Of a stretch of 64,000 bases of DNA, positions 1 to 10,500 are shown piece after piece. Under the pieces are notes generated by a model. It made no database searches, was not told where the DNA came from, and was given only the letters and a program-made list of their open reading frames with translations. This DNA is from Riptortus pedestris (Eukaryota > Arthropoda > Insecta > Hemiptera > Alydidae). How positions within the stretch are numbered: position 1 is the first letter of the stretch; every line of letters starts with the position of its first letter. Made by a program: the position numbers and the translations under genes. The DNA lies in NCBI GenBank assembly GCA_019009955.1, contig CM032230.1, positions 104,630,001 through 104,694,000 of the forward strand. Reading direction: 5' to 3'.

Positions 1-95
1 GGGAAGATAGCAATATAAGGCATGTTGCTTCTATTTTTCAAGAAATTCAAATTCCAAGTCTTGCCTGTTAAGAGGCTAGAGTTCGGCTCAAAGTA
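1..95. repeat. truncated copy of a GC-rich dispersed repeat
   Basis: The first 95 bases match the start of the patch at 835-1200: both have the gttgc-tctattttt block, then ccaa-ttccaag and an 'agttcggctcaa'-like stretch. The match breaks off where a Helentron-like element begins at about 105. The family is unrecognised. Confidence 0.5.
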
Positions 96-104
96 GCCTT
101 CAAT

Positions 105-715
105 AAAAAAAATCCTTTACGCAGGGGCTGCGTAAACTAAGCAGATTTCCCTCGTGAAGTTTAACACATAAATATTCACACTGGTATCACAACACAACCG
201 TGAATATTAAGTGAATAAATACAAACGGCAATAAGAAATTCCCCTCCCGGCGGGAAGCGTCTGAAATGTAAACAAACAGGTCTGCCAACACCTTACCGGA
301 AAGAAAAGCCATTACTGAAATATATCAGAATATAACAAATTAATTTTATGGAAAACTATTTACTATATCTAGTACTGCAATTTATAATGAATCAGAATAT
401 TTTTTATCTTAATCAATCAAATTTTAGTAGCCCAAGAACTTAGGAAGGGGGGGGGGGTCACCTCATATTTGAATCATATTTTCATGTATTTAAGCTTCGA
501 AAAATGTGGTTTATTATGTAACAGAGTATTTTTTATGTTACGTTAGTAGAAGTGCGGGTTTGCTCAAGGCTGAAAACTGAAAAAAAAAACAAATATCTCG
601 GTTAATAATAATTCAAGATAGAGAATAAATGTATATAACAATATTTATACAACAAATAATTTGCAATAAGATTGGTTCTAAACAATTTTTTGATCCGATT
701 TTTAGTAATAGAGAT
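105..715 (-). mobile_element. Helentron-like element, copy 1 (reverse)
   Basis: It starts with the hairpin end (TCC-TTACGCAGGGGCTGCG) followed by AAGCAGATTTCCC. It then runs through the subfamily-specific region (GTAAACAAACAG, cggcgggaagcg) and the 'tatctcggttaat' core. It stops near 'gatccgatttttagtaatagagat', before the usual G-run and TA tract, so the AGCAG terminus is missing. Confidence 0.7.
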
Positions 716-834
716 ACACAAAACAATAATACAAATTTATTTATTTGCTTGTCCTGGGTGCAGCTAAAGAAGTTTCAGAGTTTTGAGATGTAATGAAATC
801 AACCAGAACAGGTAGAGTAATGAAAGAAAGCAGT

Positions 835-1200
835 CTACGAGCCATGTTGCCTCTATTTTTAAGAAAAATCCAAATTCCAAGACTTGACGGTTATGGGGCT
901 ACTGTTCGGTTCAAGAGGTACCGGGCGGTTCCATTCCGCCTCGGGGCGTGAAACGCGGCGAAGAGGGGATGCCCGTCACGCCAAGGGCGGGAACGGTTCA
1001 TACCGCGTTCCACGAGTTAGTGTGACTCGCATCTGCCTGAGAGCGTTGTTGCCAAATTTCAAATTTTGCTAACGCTCTCGGGCATGATGGGTACCTAAGA
1101 TGGAAATTCCTTCCCAGGTGCCCGTCACGCCCAAAGGAGTAATTTTTATTTCCTCCCTTTTTTAACCCCCGCATTAGATTTGCAACAAATATCATTGGTT
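835..1200. repeat. GC-rich dispersed repeat or degraded element
   Basis: This stretch is much richer in G+C than its surroundings. It contains a repeated 'cccgtcacgcc' word (near 970 and 1120) and a second copy of its first ~80 bases lies at 1-95. No long reading frame with a recognisable product is present on either strand. It may be a MITE or a fragment of a larger element. Confidence 0.4.
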
Positions 1201-2589
1201 TTTTTAAAATATTTATGCATATTTCAAGTCAAATAACACGAAAAATATAACGGGCCTCCAACCAAATTCACTTATTTTTGTGGGCAGTCAAACTGTTAAT
1301 AGAATTTGAGCTAACAAAAGATGAATTGAAGGACTTGTCAACACTAATCCTCAAGTCATCTATTATAATTGTTATTTATCATTTATATAAAAAATAAAGA
1401 TAAAATATAAGCTGCAGTCTCTCAAAAGAACCGCTACAAAACCAATTAGCAAAGGAGCTTTTACTTTTAGTTTTGGTTTCAATAGTTAAATGAGCCAGTA
1501 AAGGGGAACAAATGGCGTTATGGACAGTGATGTAACGGCACTCACAATGAACTAACTAGAGAGTAACTTTAGTCATTTTAAGTTGGCAACTAACTTCCAA
1601 ACAAGTACCCTGCTCAGGTACAAAGTCTTTACAGTACATCTTACGCTCCTAAGAAGCATGTCAATGTCTTAAACTCTGTCATTAATTACTTTGCTATTAA
1701 AACAAGGTAGTAAAAAGTTGAAGAGAATTGCAAAGAAACCCCTATAAAGTACTCCTTTATGGCCTCCATTCCCTCCACCACTCTGAGCATAATTTAAGCG
1801 TCTAGAGCTTGAGAGTCTGACGAAAAAAAAAAGATCTGAAGGGGGCGGTGAAATTTAAATTGAGATTTTGATCCTTTTCGTATAACGATGCATGTCATCC
1901 ATATAAATGAAGAGTTTTCCGTTTCGAAATACGCTTTAAAACAACGTTTCTCACTATATTGTCCAGCATAATTGTCAAACATTTTCTCCATGTTACTTTT
2001 TCAACTCTCATGGCCACTTAGGGATTTTTTTTTTACGTAACAGTTTGTTCTGTTTTTAAGAGATATTATTTTGTTATTCACATTAACTAATTAAATAGTG
2101 AAACATGTATAATGGTTGAATAAAATTCTTTCACAACCTCCTGTCATCTCATAGTGATTGAGATCAGCTTACAATTTTGGTTAAAACAGAACCTAAAAAA
2201 GTGCAGGCTTGTTGTCAGGAATAGATGAACATCAATTGGATTAACTAGTGGTTAAAGTAAATTATATTATATTAGAAATTTTACTTGGCGATTCCGCAGA
2301 GAAGAGTTAAATTAAATGAATAATGATTATAATTGATTCAAATATACCCCATTTGAAGATGAACAGTTGACACGTAAAACCACGTTGCGAAGGAGACAGC
2401 GACGACTTTAGAAATCACTAAGACATTCTAATTCACTTATTTACTATTGTTTATTTTATACCCATATGTTTTGAAAACTATACAATGCACCTAAGCGGAC
2501 ACATAAGCCTCCACGATGACGCCAATAAGATGATGTAAATAACACCATAAAACGTAAACAATCTTATAAAGATGACGAGTACACATATA
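1201..2589. other. intergenic, AT-rich, nothing recognised
   Basis: Only short chance frames are present. No cysteine-rich exon, no signal-peptide exon with a donor, and no member of the dispersed families described here. Confidence 0.6.
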
Positions 2590-3144
2590 AAAAGTCCGTC
2601 ACGCAGGGACAGCGTAAACTAAGCAGATTTCCCTTATATTGTAATGGCACACTTCTCATCTCATCTCAGTATATATTTTCTATTTCCTATAATACAATAG
2701 AGAAATTTCACGAGAGCTGAGCCAGTCAAGGAAACGGCTGAACTATTTTTTGGCGGGAATATAACTCGTCCGTTAGGGGCCCTGATAAAATAAAAATGCA
2801 AATATCTCGGTTAATATTCAAGATAGAGAAAAAAAGGTATATAACAATATTTATAATTAATTTAATTTGCAATAAGATTGATTCTTTACAATTTTTCGAT
2901 CCGACGTATAGTAACGGAGATATTACAAATTTTCGAAAATCCTCCCCCCTAAACCCCCCCCCTCCCACTGATCCGATTTCAGCCGTTTACGAACTTGATC
3001 TTTCTTTTTACATAAAACGACTAAATATCGAGTTTGATAACAATTAAACAAAAATTGCGACCGCTAGAGCGGTAACAGACAAATATATATACAGTTTTCG
3101 AAAATTCCGTCATGATCATTTCCCTTAAGAAAATCTGCTAAAAA
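2590..3144 (-). mobile_element. Helentron-like element, copy 2 (reverse)
   Basis: Nearly complete. It opens with GTCCGTCACGCAGGGACAGCG and AAGCAGATTTCCC, contains the 'tatctcggttaatattcaagatagag' core, the C-run (G-run of the other orientation) near 2945-2970 and a short TA tract. It ends at 'tcccttaagaaaatctgctaaaa'. With copy 3 it forms an inverted pair about 110 bases apart. Confidence 0.8.
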
Positions 3145-3254
3145 CGACCTACAGCCTGGACTCGCGCTAAACCACCACTAGTTTGTTTATTATTATTTAC
3201 GTCCACTTTATTCTACTAGGCTAATCGGGACGGATTATCTTCAGGTTATCACCC

Positions 3255-3371
3255 TTTTAGCAGATTTCCCTTAAGGTAAATCAGTTATTGAGGTTGTACT
3301 CATGACGAAATTTTTCTTCAAATGCCCATCGATCATACCTAGTAGATGACGAAAATGAAGTCCGTTCAAAA

Positions 3372-3436
<65 letters not shown>

Positions 3437-3870
3437 GTTACCGCTCTAGCGGTCGTAATTTTTGTTTGATCGTTACCAAACTCGATATTTCGTCCTTTTA
3501 TGTAAAAAGAAAGATCAAGTTCGTTAACGGCTCAAATCAGACAAGTGGGAGGGGGGGGGTTTAGAGGGAGGATTTTCGAAAATTCGAAATATCTCCGTTA
3601 CTATACGTCAGATCGAAAAATTGTACGGAATCAATCTTATTGCAAATTAACTTTACTATAAATATTGTTGCATTTATTCTCTATCTTGAATATTAACTGA
3701 GATATTTTCATTTTTATTAAATCAGGGCGGCTAACGGACGAGTTACTTCCCCTCCAAAAGCTAGTTCGGCCGTTTTCGTAACTGCTTGGCTCTCCTGAAT
3801 TTTCTCTATTGTGAAATTTCACGTGGGAAATCTGCTCAGTTTACCCAGCCCCTGCGTGACGGATTTTTAT
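3255..3870 (+). mobile_element. Helentron-like element, copy 3, inserted in the SINE
   Basis: Full-length forward copy. It begins TTTTAGCAGATTTCCCTTAAGG and ends GGGAAATCTGCTCAG, then a hairpin-bearing end (cagcccctgcgtgacggattttt). The 5' part carries a 58-base (TA)n tract (about 3375-3432), then a G-run and the conserved core. Comparison with the intact SINE at 54 kb shows insertion into a run of T with no clear target-site duplication. This is expected for Helentron/Helitron-type insertion and unlike cut-and-paste elements. Confidence 0.85.
3375..3432. repeat. (TA)n microsatellite in Helentron copy 3
   Basis: About 29 TA units between 'gttcaaaactg' and 'atatgttaccgctctagcgg'. The same position is expanded in copies 4, 10, 16, 20 and 23. 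Confidence 0.95.
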
Positions 3871-4020
3871 TCTAGCCAGGGTGGGCCTAAGGAGTTTATT
3901 TAATGAGTCCTTCACTAAATAAATGTCTACTGCCCAGGGCGGGAATCGAACCCGCCACTCTAGGTCTACCACGCGAGATTAAGACAAACGCCGTAACTGG
4001 CACGGCGAACCTGAGCCCCC

Positions 4021-4793
4021 ACCCATAGTTTGACAGGTCCTATAAGAAACCTGACATGGATAACAGTCGTATAAAACCTACCGACTAACGGACAGCTAAC
4101 TCAGTACAATTTTTGATGGGCTTGATGAGATGCTATCGAATCGAAAGCGCTTGCCAGCTGTACTCGACTATCAGCCAGTGACTACGGTCCTCACCTACAA
4201 GTATGTTTATTTATACTTGTGCTGTTAACCTTCTTTTGGTATATATATATATTGGTGCATTTTTGTTTACATGGTCGAAGGACTTTTGATAAAATTCTTC
4301 GTCAATCTCGTTTCGTACAACCTCAATAGGTAATTACACCTTTTCACTTAACCAAATCACATTTAAACTTCACAAAAACTTCTATTACTCTGGAAATTAT
4401 TGTTTAATAATAGATTATTAGTCCATTCGTGACAATGGAAGAAATAATTGAATTGAGGGAGAGAGAGGAAAGAGGAATAACGAAAAGTGATTATTAGATG
4501 GAAGTGGGGAGATAATGTCGGAAGATAAGGAACTTTAAAGATAGTAGTGATGGCTAAAAGTGCATAAGTACAGAGGTCACGTGGTATAAAATCACAATCA
4601 CGTGACTAAGGCACATTACGTCTTGTCAAGGTGTATGAAGGAAACAAGCTTACATTCGTGCGATATGTGATTAAATGGGGAAAATACCATTTAATCATCG
4701 GTCATTGGAACGAGGAGGAAAGAACATTAAATTGAAAAATAAGTAACTTTCGAACGTCACTATTCTCTTAGTCACTTTGAAAACAAGTATGCA
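4021..4793. other. intergenic, nothing recognised
   Basis: Unique-looking sequence with a short (TA) run near 4240. No supported gene. Confidence 0.55.
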
Positions 4794-4916
4794 TTTTTAG
4801 CAGATTTCCCTTAAGGGAAATCAGCTATTAAGGTCGTACTCATGACGCGATTTTCGAAAAATGTCTTCAAATGTCCATCGATCCTACCCAGGAGATGACG
4901 AAAATGAGGTCCGTTC

Positions 4917-4965
<49 letters not shown>

Positions 4966-5416
4966 CTATATATTTGTCTGTTAACGCTCTAACGGTCGCA
5001 ATTTTTTGTTTGATCGTTACTAAACTCGGTATTTAAACGTTTTATGCAAAAAGACAGATCAAGTTCGTTAATGGCAGAAATCGGACCAGTGGGAGGGGGG
5101 GGGTTTAGAGGGGGATTTTTGAAAATTCCAAATATCTCCGTTACCATACGTCGGATCAAAAAACGTATAGAAGCAATGTTATTGCAAATTGCATTTACTC
5201 TGGGTATTGTTCTATAAACTTACTCTCTATTTTGAATATTAACCGAGATATTTGCATTTTTATTAAATGTGGACGGATAACGCAGGAGTGAGTTTCCCGC
5301 CAAAAGCTAGTTCGGCCGATTCCGTAACTGATCGGCTCGTATGGGGATTTCTCTATTGTATAACTTCAGTTGGGAAATCTGCTTAGTTTACGCAGCCCCT
5401 GAGTGACGGACTTTTA
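4794..5416 (+). mobile_element. Helentron-like element, copy 4 (forward)
   Basis: Full-length. It starts TTTTAGCAGATTTCCCTTAAGGG, has (TA)n at 4921-4961, the G-run near 5090 and the core. It ends 'gggaaatctgcttagtttacgcagcccctgagtgacggactttt'-like. It lies just downstream of gene 1. Confidence 0.85.
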
Positions 5417-5797
5417 TCAATGTAATCACATAAATTATGAGGAGGGGGTTAATGGCAGACCTGCCAAATGCTTAAAAGACTTATAACGGAATTTGATATT
5501 AATTAAACATTTTTTATTTAGAACCTGATATCCTAGTCTCTACCATCCACTGCCTTAAGGAGGCAAAATAATTAAGGTTTTAATTTTTAAAGTAATTAAG
5601 GTAAAGCATTTATGTGAATATATGAACTTATTTGGTTTTATTTTTTGTAAGTTTTGTTTTTGTGGATATTGGATAGATAGGGTTAATAATGCTCATTTTC
5701 GTTTATTATCTTTTTTTGTGTTGGCATTGTAAACATCAGCCTCTGTGGCAGGACCCGACGGATTCATGGCAGGCAGCTTGAGAGCTGCTTATACATT

Positions 5798-5803
5798 TTT
5801 ATT
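5798..5803 (-). promoter_or_regulatory. polyadenylation signal of gene 1
   Basis: AATAAA starts at the base right after the exon 3 stop codon, so the 3' UTR must be very short. Confidence 0.6.
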
Positions 5804-6057
5804 TCAACTGATTCTTCTAAGATTAAGAGCTGTAATTTCGGACCTATAATATAATAAAAATTGTTTAAAATGTATTGTATTAAAGTAAAAATTATTGGAA
5901 AAAGTACATAAATGAGCCTACTCAGTTATCTGCTTTCCGCAACAATGATTAATATATATGCCAGCACAGCAGTTCGTTGACGGTGGACAGCATCGGCCGA
6001 ATCTTGCATCACAGCATTGCCAGCCGTCCATGCAGTATCTTCCTAAGCCACATGATC
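5804..6057 (-). CDS. secreted cysteine-rich peptide, gene 1 (exons 2 and 3; exon 1 unresolved)
   Basis: Exon 2 runs 6057-5922. It follows a good acceptor (gttgcttAG) and encodes the array framework C-x5-C-x5-CC-x6-CC-x5-CC-x7-CC, ten cysteines with all spacings as in the siblings. It leaves phase 2 at a GTAGGC donor. A 78-nt intron follows, then exon 3 (5843-5804) after 'ttatattatAG', giving a 13-residue tail that ends in TGA immediately followed by AATAAA (5803-5798). Without splicing, the frame would stop at TAG three bases beyond the donor. The signal-peptide exon is not identified: the nearest strong one (13220-13289) fits gene 2 better, and a weaker phase-compatible candidate is at 8130-8229. 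The peptide is presumably secreted and disulfide-rich, like the others. Function unknown. Confidence 0.72.
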
Positions 6058-6759
6058 CTAAGCAACAGGTGAATCAATTATGTTTTCACTCCAATAATAT
6101 GCAGGTAATATATTGTCTGGGATTGTAATCCAGAGAGAAAAATAAAAAAAAACATTGGGTATTTATACTCATCATGAACATTATAGAAAAAAATATACTC
6201 CACAATTATTCTACCTACAGTGGTGCTGAAAGCTGAGCACCAAGCTTATAGCCATAAATGTTTAGTAGAGTTTCACCTTTTCATTCTACACTACTATACT
6301 GAAGTTTTTGTATTAACTTCCTCAAATTATTCAGTTAGTCCCATCTCCAGGCGCTATCTCACAGTGAAACACCAAGCTAAAACGTTGTTCCTTTTCGATT
6401 ATAGCTTATTGAATGCCGAAAAGACTGTAGTACTGTTGGCTTAAATGGACCTTGAAGCAAATGTGGTTTTTTGGGTCAAATTATTTCTATTTCTCTAAGA
6501 CGTTAAAGAAAAGAAATGCTTTTATACTGACATGGATGAGCAGATATTTGACTGCTACAGAAATATTGTAACTATGCGTCTCTGTCTTATTGGTTTACTC
6601 ACTTTATTGTTCTTATGCTTACGTATCTTTATCCACAATCATTTTTTTTTTCTTTCGTTCCGTAATAAGCTTTATCTATTTAGTTATTTCTTCTTGATCC
6701 CCAAATTACTTGTTTAAATATGATATACTCCATTTTAAACTTTCTACGTTAAAATTAAA
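6058..6759. other. region upstream of gene 1 exon 2, nothing resolved
   Basis: This would be the start of intron 1 of gene 1. No signal-peptide exon with a phase-1 donor could be found on the minus strand. A hydrophobic run on the plus strand (from the ATG near 6572) has no supporting context and looks like chance. Confidence 0.4.
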
Positions 6760-7371
6760 AACAAGTTCGTTAACAGATGAAATCGGACGATTTGGAGAGG
6801 GGGAATTTCAACAATTCGAAATATGTCCGCTGTTATAATTGAGATCGAAAAAGTCTTTAGAGCCAATCTTATTTAAAATATATTTTGCCATTATCTTGAT
6901 TATTAGTTATCTTCAGTAAACCACCACTCCTACTCCTGCCATATTAACAATTAGGTGCTATGTCTTGAAGCTTAAATAATCAATATCGTTCTCACTGAAC
7001 TTGTATTTGTGAAATACATGCAAATACGTTAAGTGATTACGTTATAATTACAATTACACCTTTACTTGAATGGTGTTCGTACTTGGTTTAGAGTGGGGAT
7101 TTCAAAAATTTAAAATACCTCCTTTGTTATCAAACGATGCCATAGAATCAATCTTGTTAAACTGTTGATAACAATTGCTCTTCTATTTTTTTGTTGTTAC
7201 TTAAATATTGAGTGACTTAATCGCAATTTTTATTTTAAGCTAACAGTAACCAGCGATTCTACTCATCTTACTTAGGTATAGAAAATAAATGAGGAGAAGA
7301 GATCAATATTGTGTCATACCAGCAAGTGGGAAATCTGCTTAGATGACGCAGGGCCCTGAGTGATGGATTTC
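6760..7371 (+). mobile_element. Helentron-like element, copy 5, 5'-truncated and diverged
   Basis: It begins inside the element at 'acaagttcgttaacagatgaaatcgga' and ends 'gtgggaaatctgcttagatgacgcagggccctgagtgatggattt'. The AGCAG terminus and TA tract are absent and the core is degraded, suggesting an old copy. Confidence 0.65.
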
Positions 7372-7525
7372 TATTAGTATATCATACCCAAATCTCAAAC
7401 TTAGGGAAAAGGGTAGAAAAAAAAGGTTTCAATTTAATAGTTCATATTTTATTATAAATCGTTAAATTAAGAATTCAAGTTTCAGTGTGTATTAATTCAT
7501 TATTAATTATTACGCCTCTAAAATA

Positions 7526-10500
7526 TTAGGCTCTTTCCAGATTCGGGTTCTCCTTTAAAATGTTGCTGTAAATTTGTTTTACTGATTCTCCAAAAGGAAC
7601 TATATCTCGACAGCACATGGCCTTTACCCATTTGACAGGTTTACAGCAGGATTGTCCGGATGGGCAACAAAGGTGCCGACTACTGTCACAGCAGTGTTCG
7701 CCCTCAAAACAGAAGGCTCTTCCTCCACACCAGGCTGAAGAAGAACGTGTTATGAAATAGCCATCTTATTATGTTCCAATAAAAATATATATAAGGTTTT
7801 ATGTTTTATTTGCACAGTTTAAGGATCTCTCCTTACATAATTTGTATTTATAGGAAAAACATTCTTAGCAATGAGAATTCTTACTTAACATTTTGTTACA
7901 ATCAAGTGACCTCCGTTGTAAACAAGACATACGCTAAGAGATTGGAAATATGGGCCTACAGTGATAAAATAAGTAATAGTTTTAGTAACGTAAAGGGTAA
8001 TATTAAAATTAAGGAATCTAAATATTATAAGTATATACCAAATTAAATTATTAGATTACGATAAAGTTTTCATCGGGTGATTATATGGAAAATTAAAGAT
8101 CACTTACATGTTTTTAAATTTTGACTTACTTTGATTTTGGCAACGTAAAAATCTTGGAAAAAGAAAGAAATACAGCAGAAATATAATTAATTGAGAACAA
8201 ACATAAATATAAAAACAGGAAAAAGGCATGAAACAAAAAACAGAAGCTAGGCACTTAAACACAGTATTTTTTTTTCAATCTCCTTCTCAAATAATAAGTT
8301 TTATTGTTTTTTTTTTTATAATTTTGATATATAGTTATATTAGTTTGAAATATTGGGGCTACTTCATTAGAGGAATCTTTATAATCCTAACATCGACTAC
8401 AAAGGTGTATTTGAGCAATATTGAGGATAACCATGTACAGATTAATGGTAGCACTTGATATGAGGCTGTGTTCACTTAACAGTATAGACTAAAACAGTCT
8501 AGATAAAGAATGTCCCTCTAAGATTTCGTTTTTAGAAATAAGGATTGTATTCCTGTTACGAAACATGTAGTTATAATAAAGTGAATGAAGGAGAGATAGT
8601 TTTTCTATAAATTCTGTCCCTATTCCTACAAGTGATAAAAATTTTATTCGGAGACGAATCTTATAATTTCATCAGAAAGTTTCTGAAAGCCTCTTGTTTT
8701 ACTATTAAAATCTGTTTGTAGCCACAGGTTTCATCTGGTTACATCTCACTGTTAAGTTTGTGCAACAACTTTTTGAAACATATTCTTTGCAAGACAGCCT
8801 CCCCAAACTCAATACATTAATGAAGTAGTAAGAAGATACACCATTCAATGATTAACTACTAGAATTCCGTACCAAACTAACTACTATCTCCTAGAATTCA
8901 GTAACTAATTACTGGTTGCTGCAATTTCTTGGATGTCTTTCAGGTGATCCAGCCACCTCTGCTTTGCCTATCTCTCCTGCTTGCTCCACCATTTCTCTTG
9001 GGCTTAACCTCCAGACATCTATCCGACTCCATCTATTCCAAATGATATTAGATTCAGAATTCGATACATCAGCTAGACATTGCTTTCACACTACATATTG
9101 CTCTCTGTAGGTTCAAAATCTCATTCCCAAATCACTATTCTCCCAGGGCAGGGGAGCTTTCTGGTTTCCCATGGCAAGAGTCAACGTTCCCTGTTACTCA
9201 TAACCTTTGGTTTGATGTTTGCTTTGCATGTTTTACTTTTTCACTTTGTATATTTTCTTCTCACAACTTGGAGTCATCAACCACCCAATTTGACAGTATC
9301 GCCGATATCCATTCTAGATGTTCTGATGTCCTCGGTATTCTATTTATCCTGCTCTTTTCGCGAAACCTCATCCAAAGTACCAGAAAATTCTGTTGTATTT
9401 TCAGACTTGGTCAATCTATACCATTCATGAAGATATAGTTTCTGTTATTTTTAAATTTATTGTTTTATTTTTGCAACTACTCCCGATAGAAAACCCCGAT
9501 TGAGTTTCTATCGACAGAGAATTTGTTTCTTCGTCCATTTGCAATCTCAGGGTAGCCTATGAATTCGGAAAACGAATATAATCCACACTTTTAGTGTTTT
9601 TGCTAAGGACCGTTCTTTCGATTAAATTTAAATTATTACTTTCTCAGTAGAAAGCCTTAACGCTATTAGCATCTTATTAGCTTAGCTATGTTCTTTCATC
9701 TCTAATTAACTACAGCTATTTTGAATGCACCAAAGTTGTTTAATAACCATGGTACTTATTAAATTCACAGTTTTAATAGAATTCTGAGGGTAAAAGAATT
9801 CGTAGCCACGTGCGTTGCCAGGCTTCGGATGATTTAGGTTTCCGAGAAACGTCCTCTGACAACTGTTTTCAGAATCCTTCTGGCGTTTATTAAATTTGGT
9901 TTCTTGTTGTAATGAGCTCACGTGGATTGTGCCAAGATCCTCGGTATCTTTTAATGACATAAATAATTAATATTAATCTTAATTCTCTTTCATTCAATGC
10001 CGTCCAAAATAAAGTATATTGCCACTAATTTGAAGATTAAAGCACTTTGGTGGAAAACATTAGTTTAATTTATTTGAATAGAAACATGAATCAGTCAGTG
10101 CAACTCTTTTCAGTCAGATAATTAAGGATCTTCATGATTTGTGCCATTTTGTTTAGTCGAAAAAGGGTAACTATTTGGTTGATAAGTATTATAAATCATA
10201 TTTTACACTAAAAAATTATTACTTTTACAATATTGTATTCCTTTTTAAATGACTGTGAGTATAAAAAGGTCATGTTGTGATGGGAATTCTATTTAAGTCA
10301 TAGTGAATTAACTTTAGACATGAAAAATGTACGTTATACATTCATTCATGAAATATTGACCTTTTTTTTTTTTAATTTGTTTTTTTAGGATTCTCATTAT
10401 TAATAAATTAACACTTAAAAATAGTATTTCTATTTCTTGGATATTCTGAAATAAATGTGAAAAATATTGCATTTTTGCATTAATCTAACGAAATATCTGT

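Larger units (their letters stand above)
3185..4020 (-). repeat. tRNA-derived SINE, split by Helentron copy 3
   Basis: Bases 3185-3254 and 3871-4020 together make one SINE in reverse orientation. The head, read on the minus strand, has a pol III B-box-like GGGTTCGATTCCC. The body has 'cattaaataaa' and 'ggtgataacctg'. Other copies lie at 19.1, 23.7, 25.3 and 54.0 kb. The uninterrupted copy at 54 kb reads 'cacccttttctagcc' exactly where this one is split, so it serves as an empty-site control. Confidence 0.75.

Noticed and set aside
2796..3047. Recurrent frame 'ELDLSFYIKRLN' in several Helentron copies
   Set aside because: The same translation appears in copies 2, 10, 16 and 18 because the DNA is repeated. 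Frames start at random points, vary in length and are interrupted in other copies, so no shared protein is supported.
3900..4020. Possible tRNA gene
   Set aside because: The B-box-like sequence belongs to the dispersed SINE. No cloverleaf with a matching acceptor stem is apparent.
6198..6254. Minus-strand ATG with a short hydrophobic run considered as exon 1 of gene 1
   Set aside because: The only phase-1 donor would create a TGA at the junction with exon 2, and no TATA-like box lies upstream.
6532..6717. Hydrophobic plus-strand peptide resembling a signal or membrane segment
   Set aside because: T-rich DNA gives Phe/Leu runs by chance. There is no promoter, donor or partner exon.
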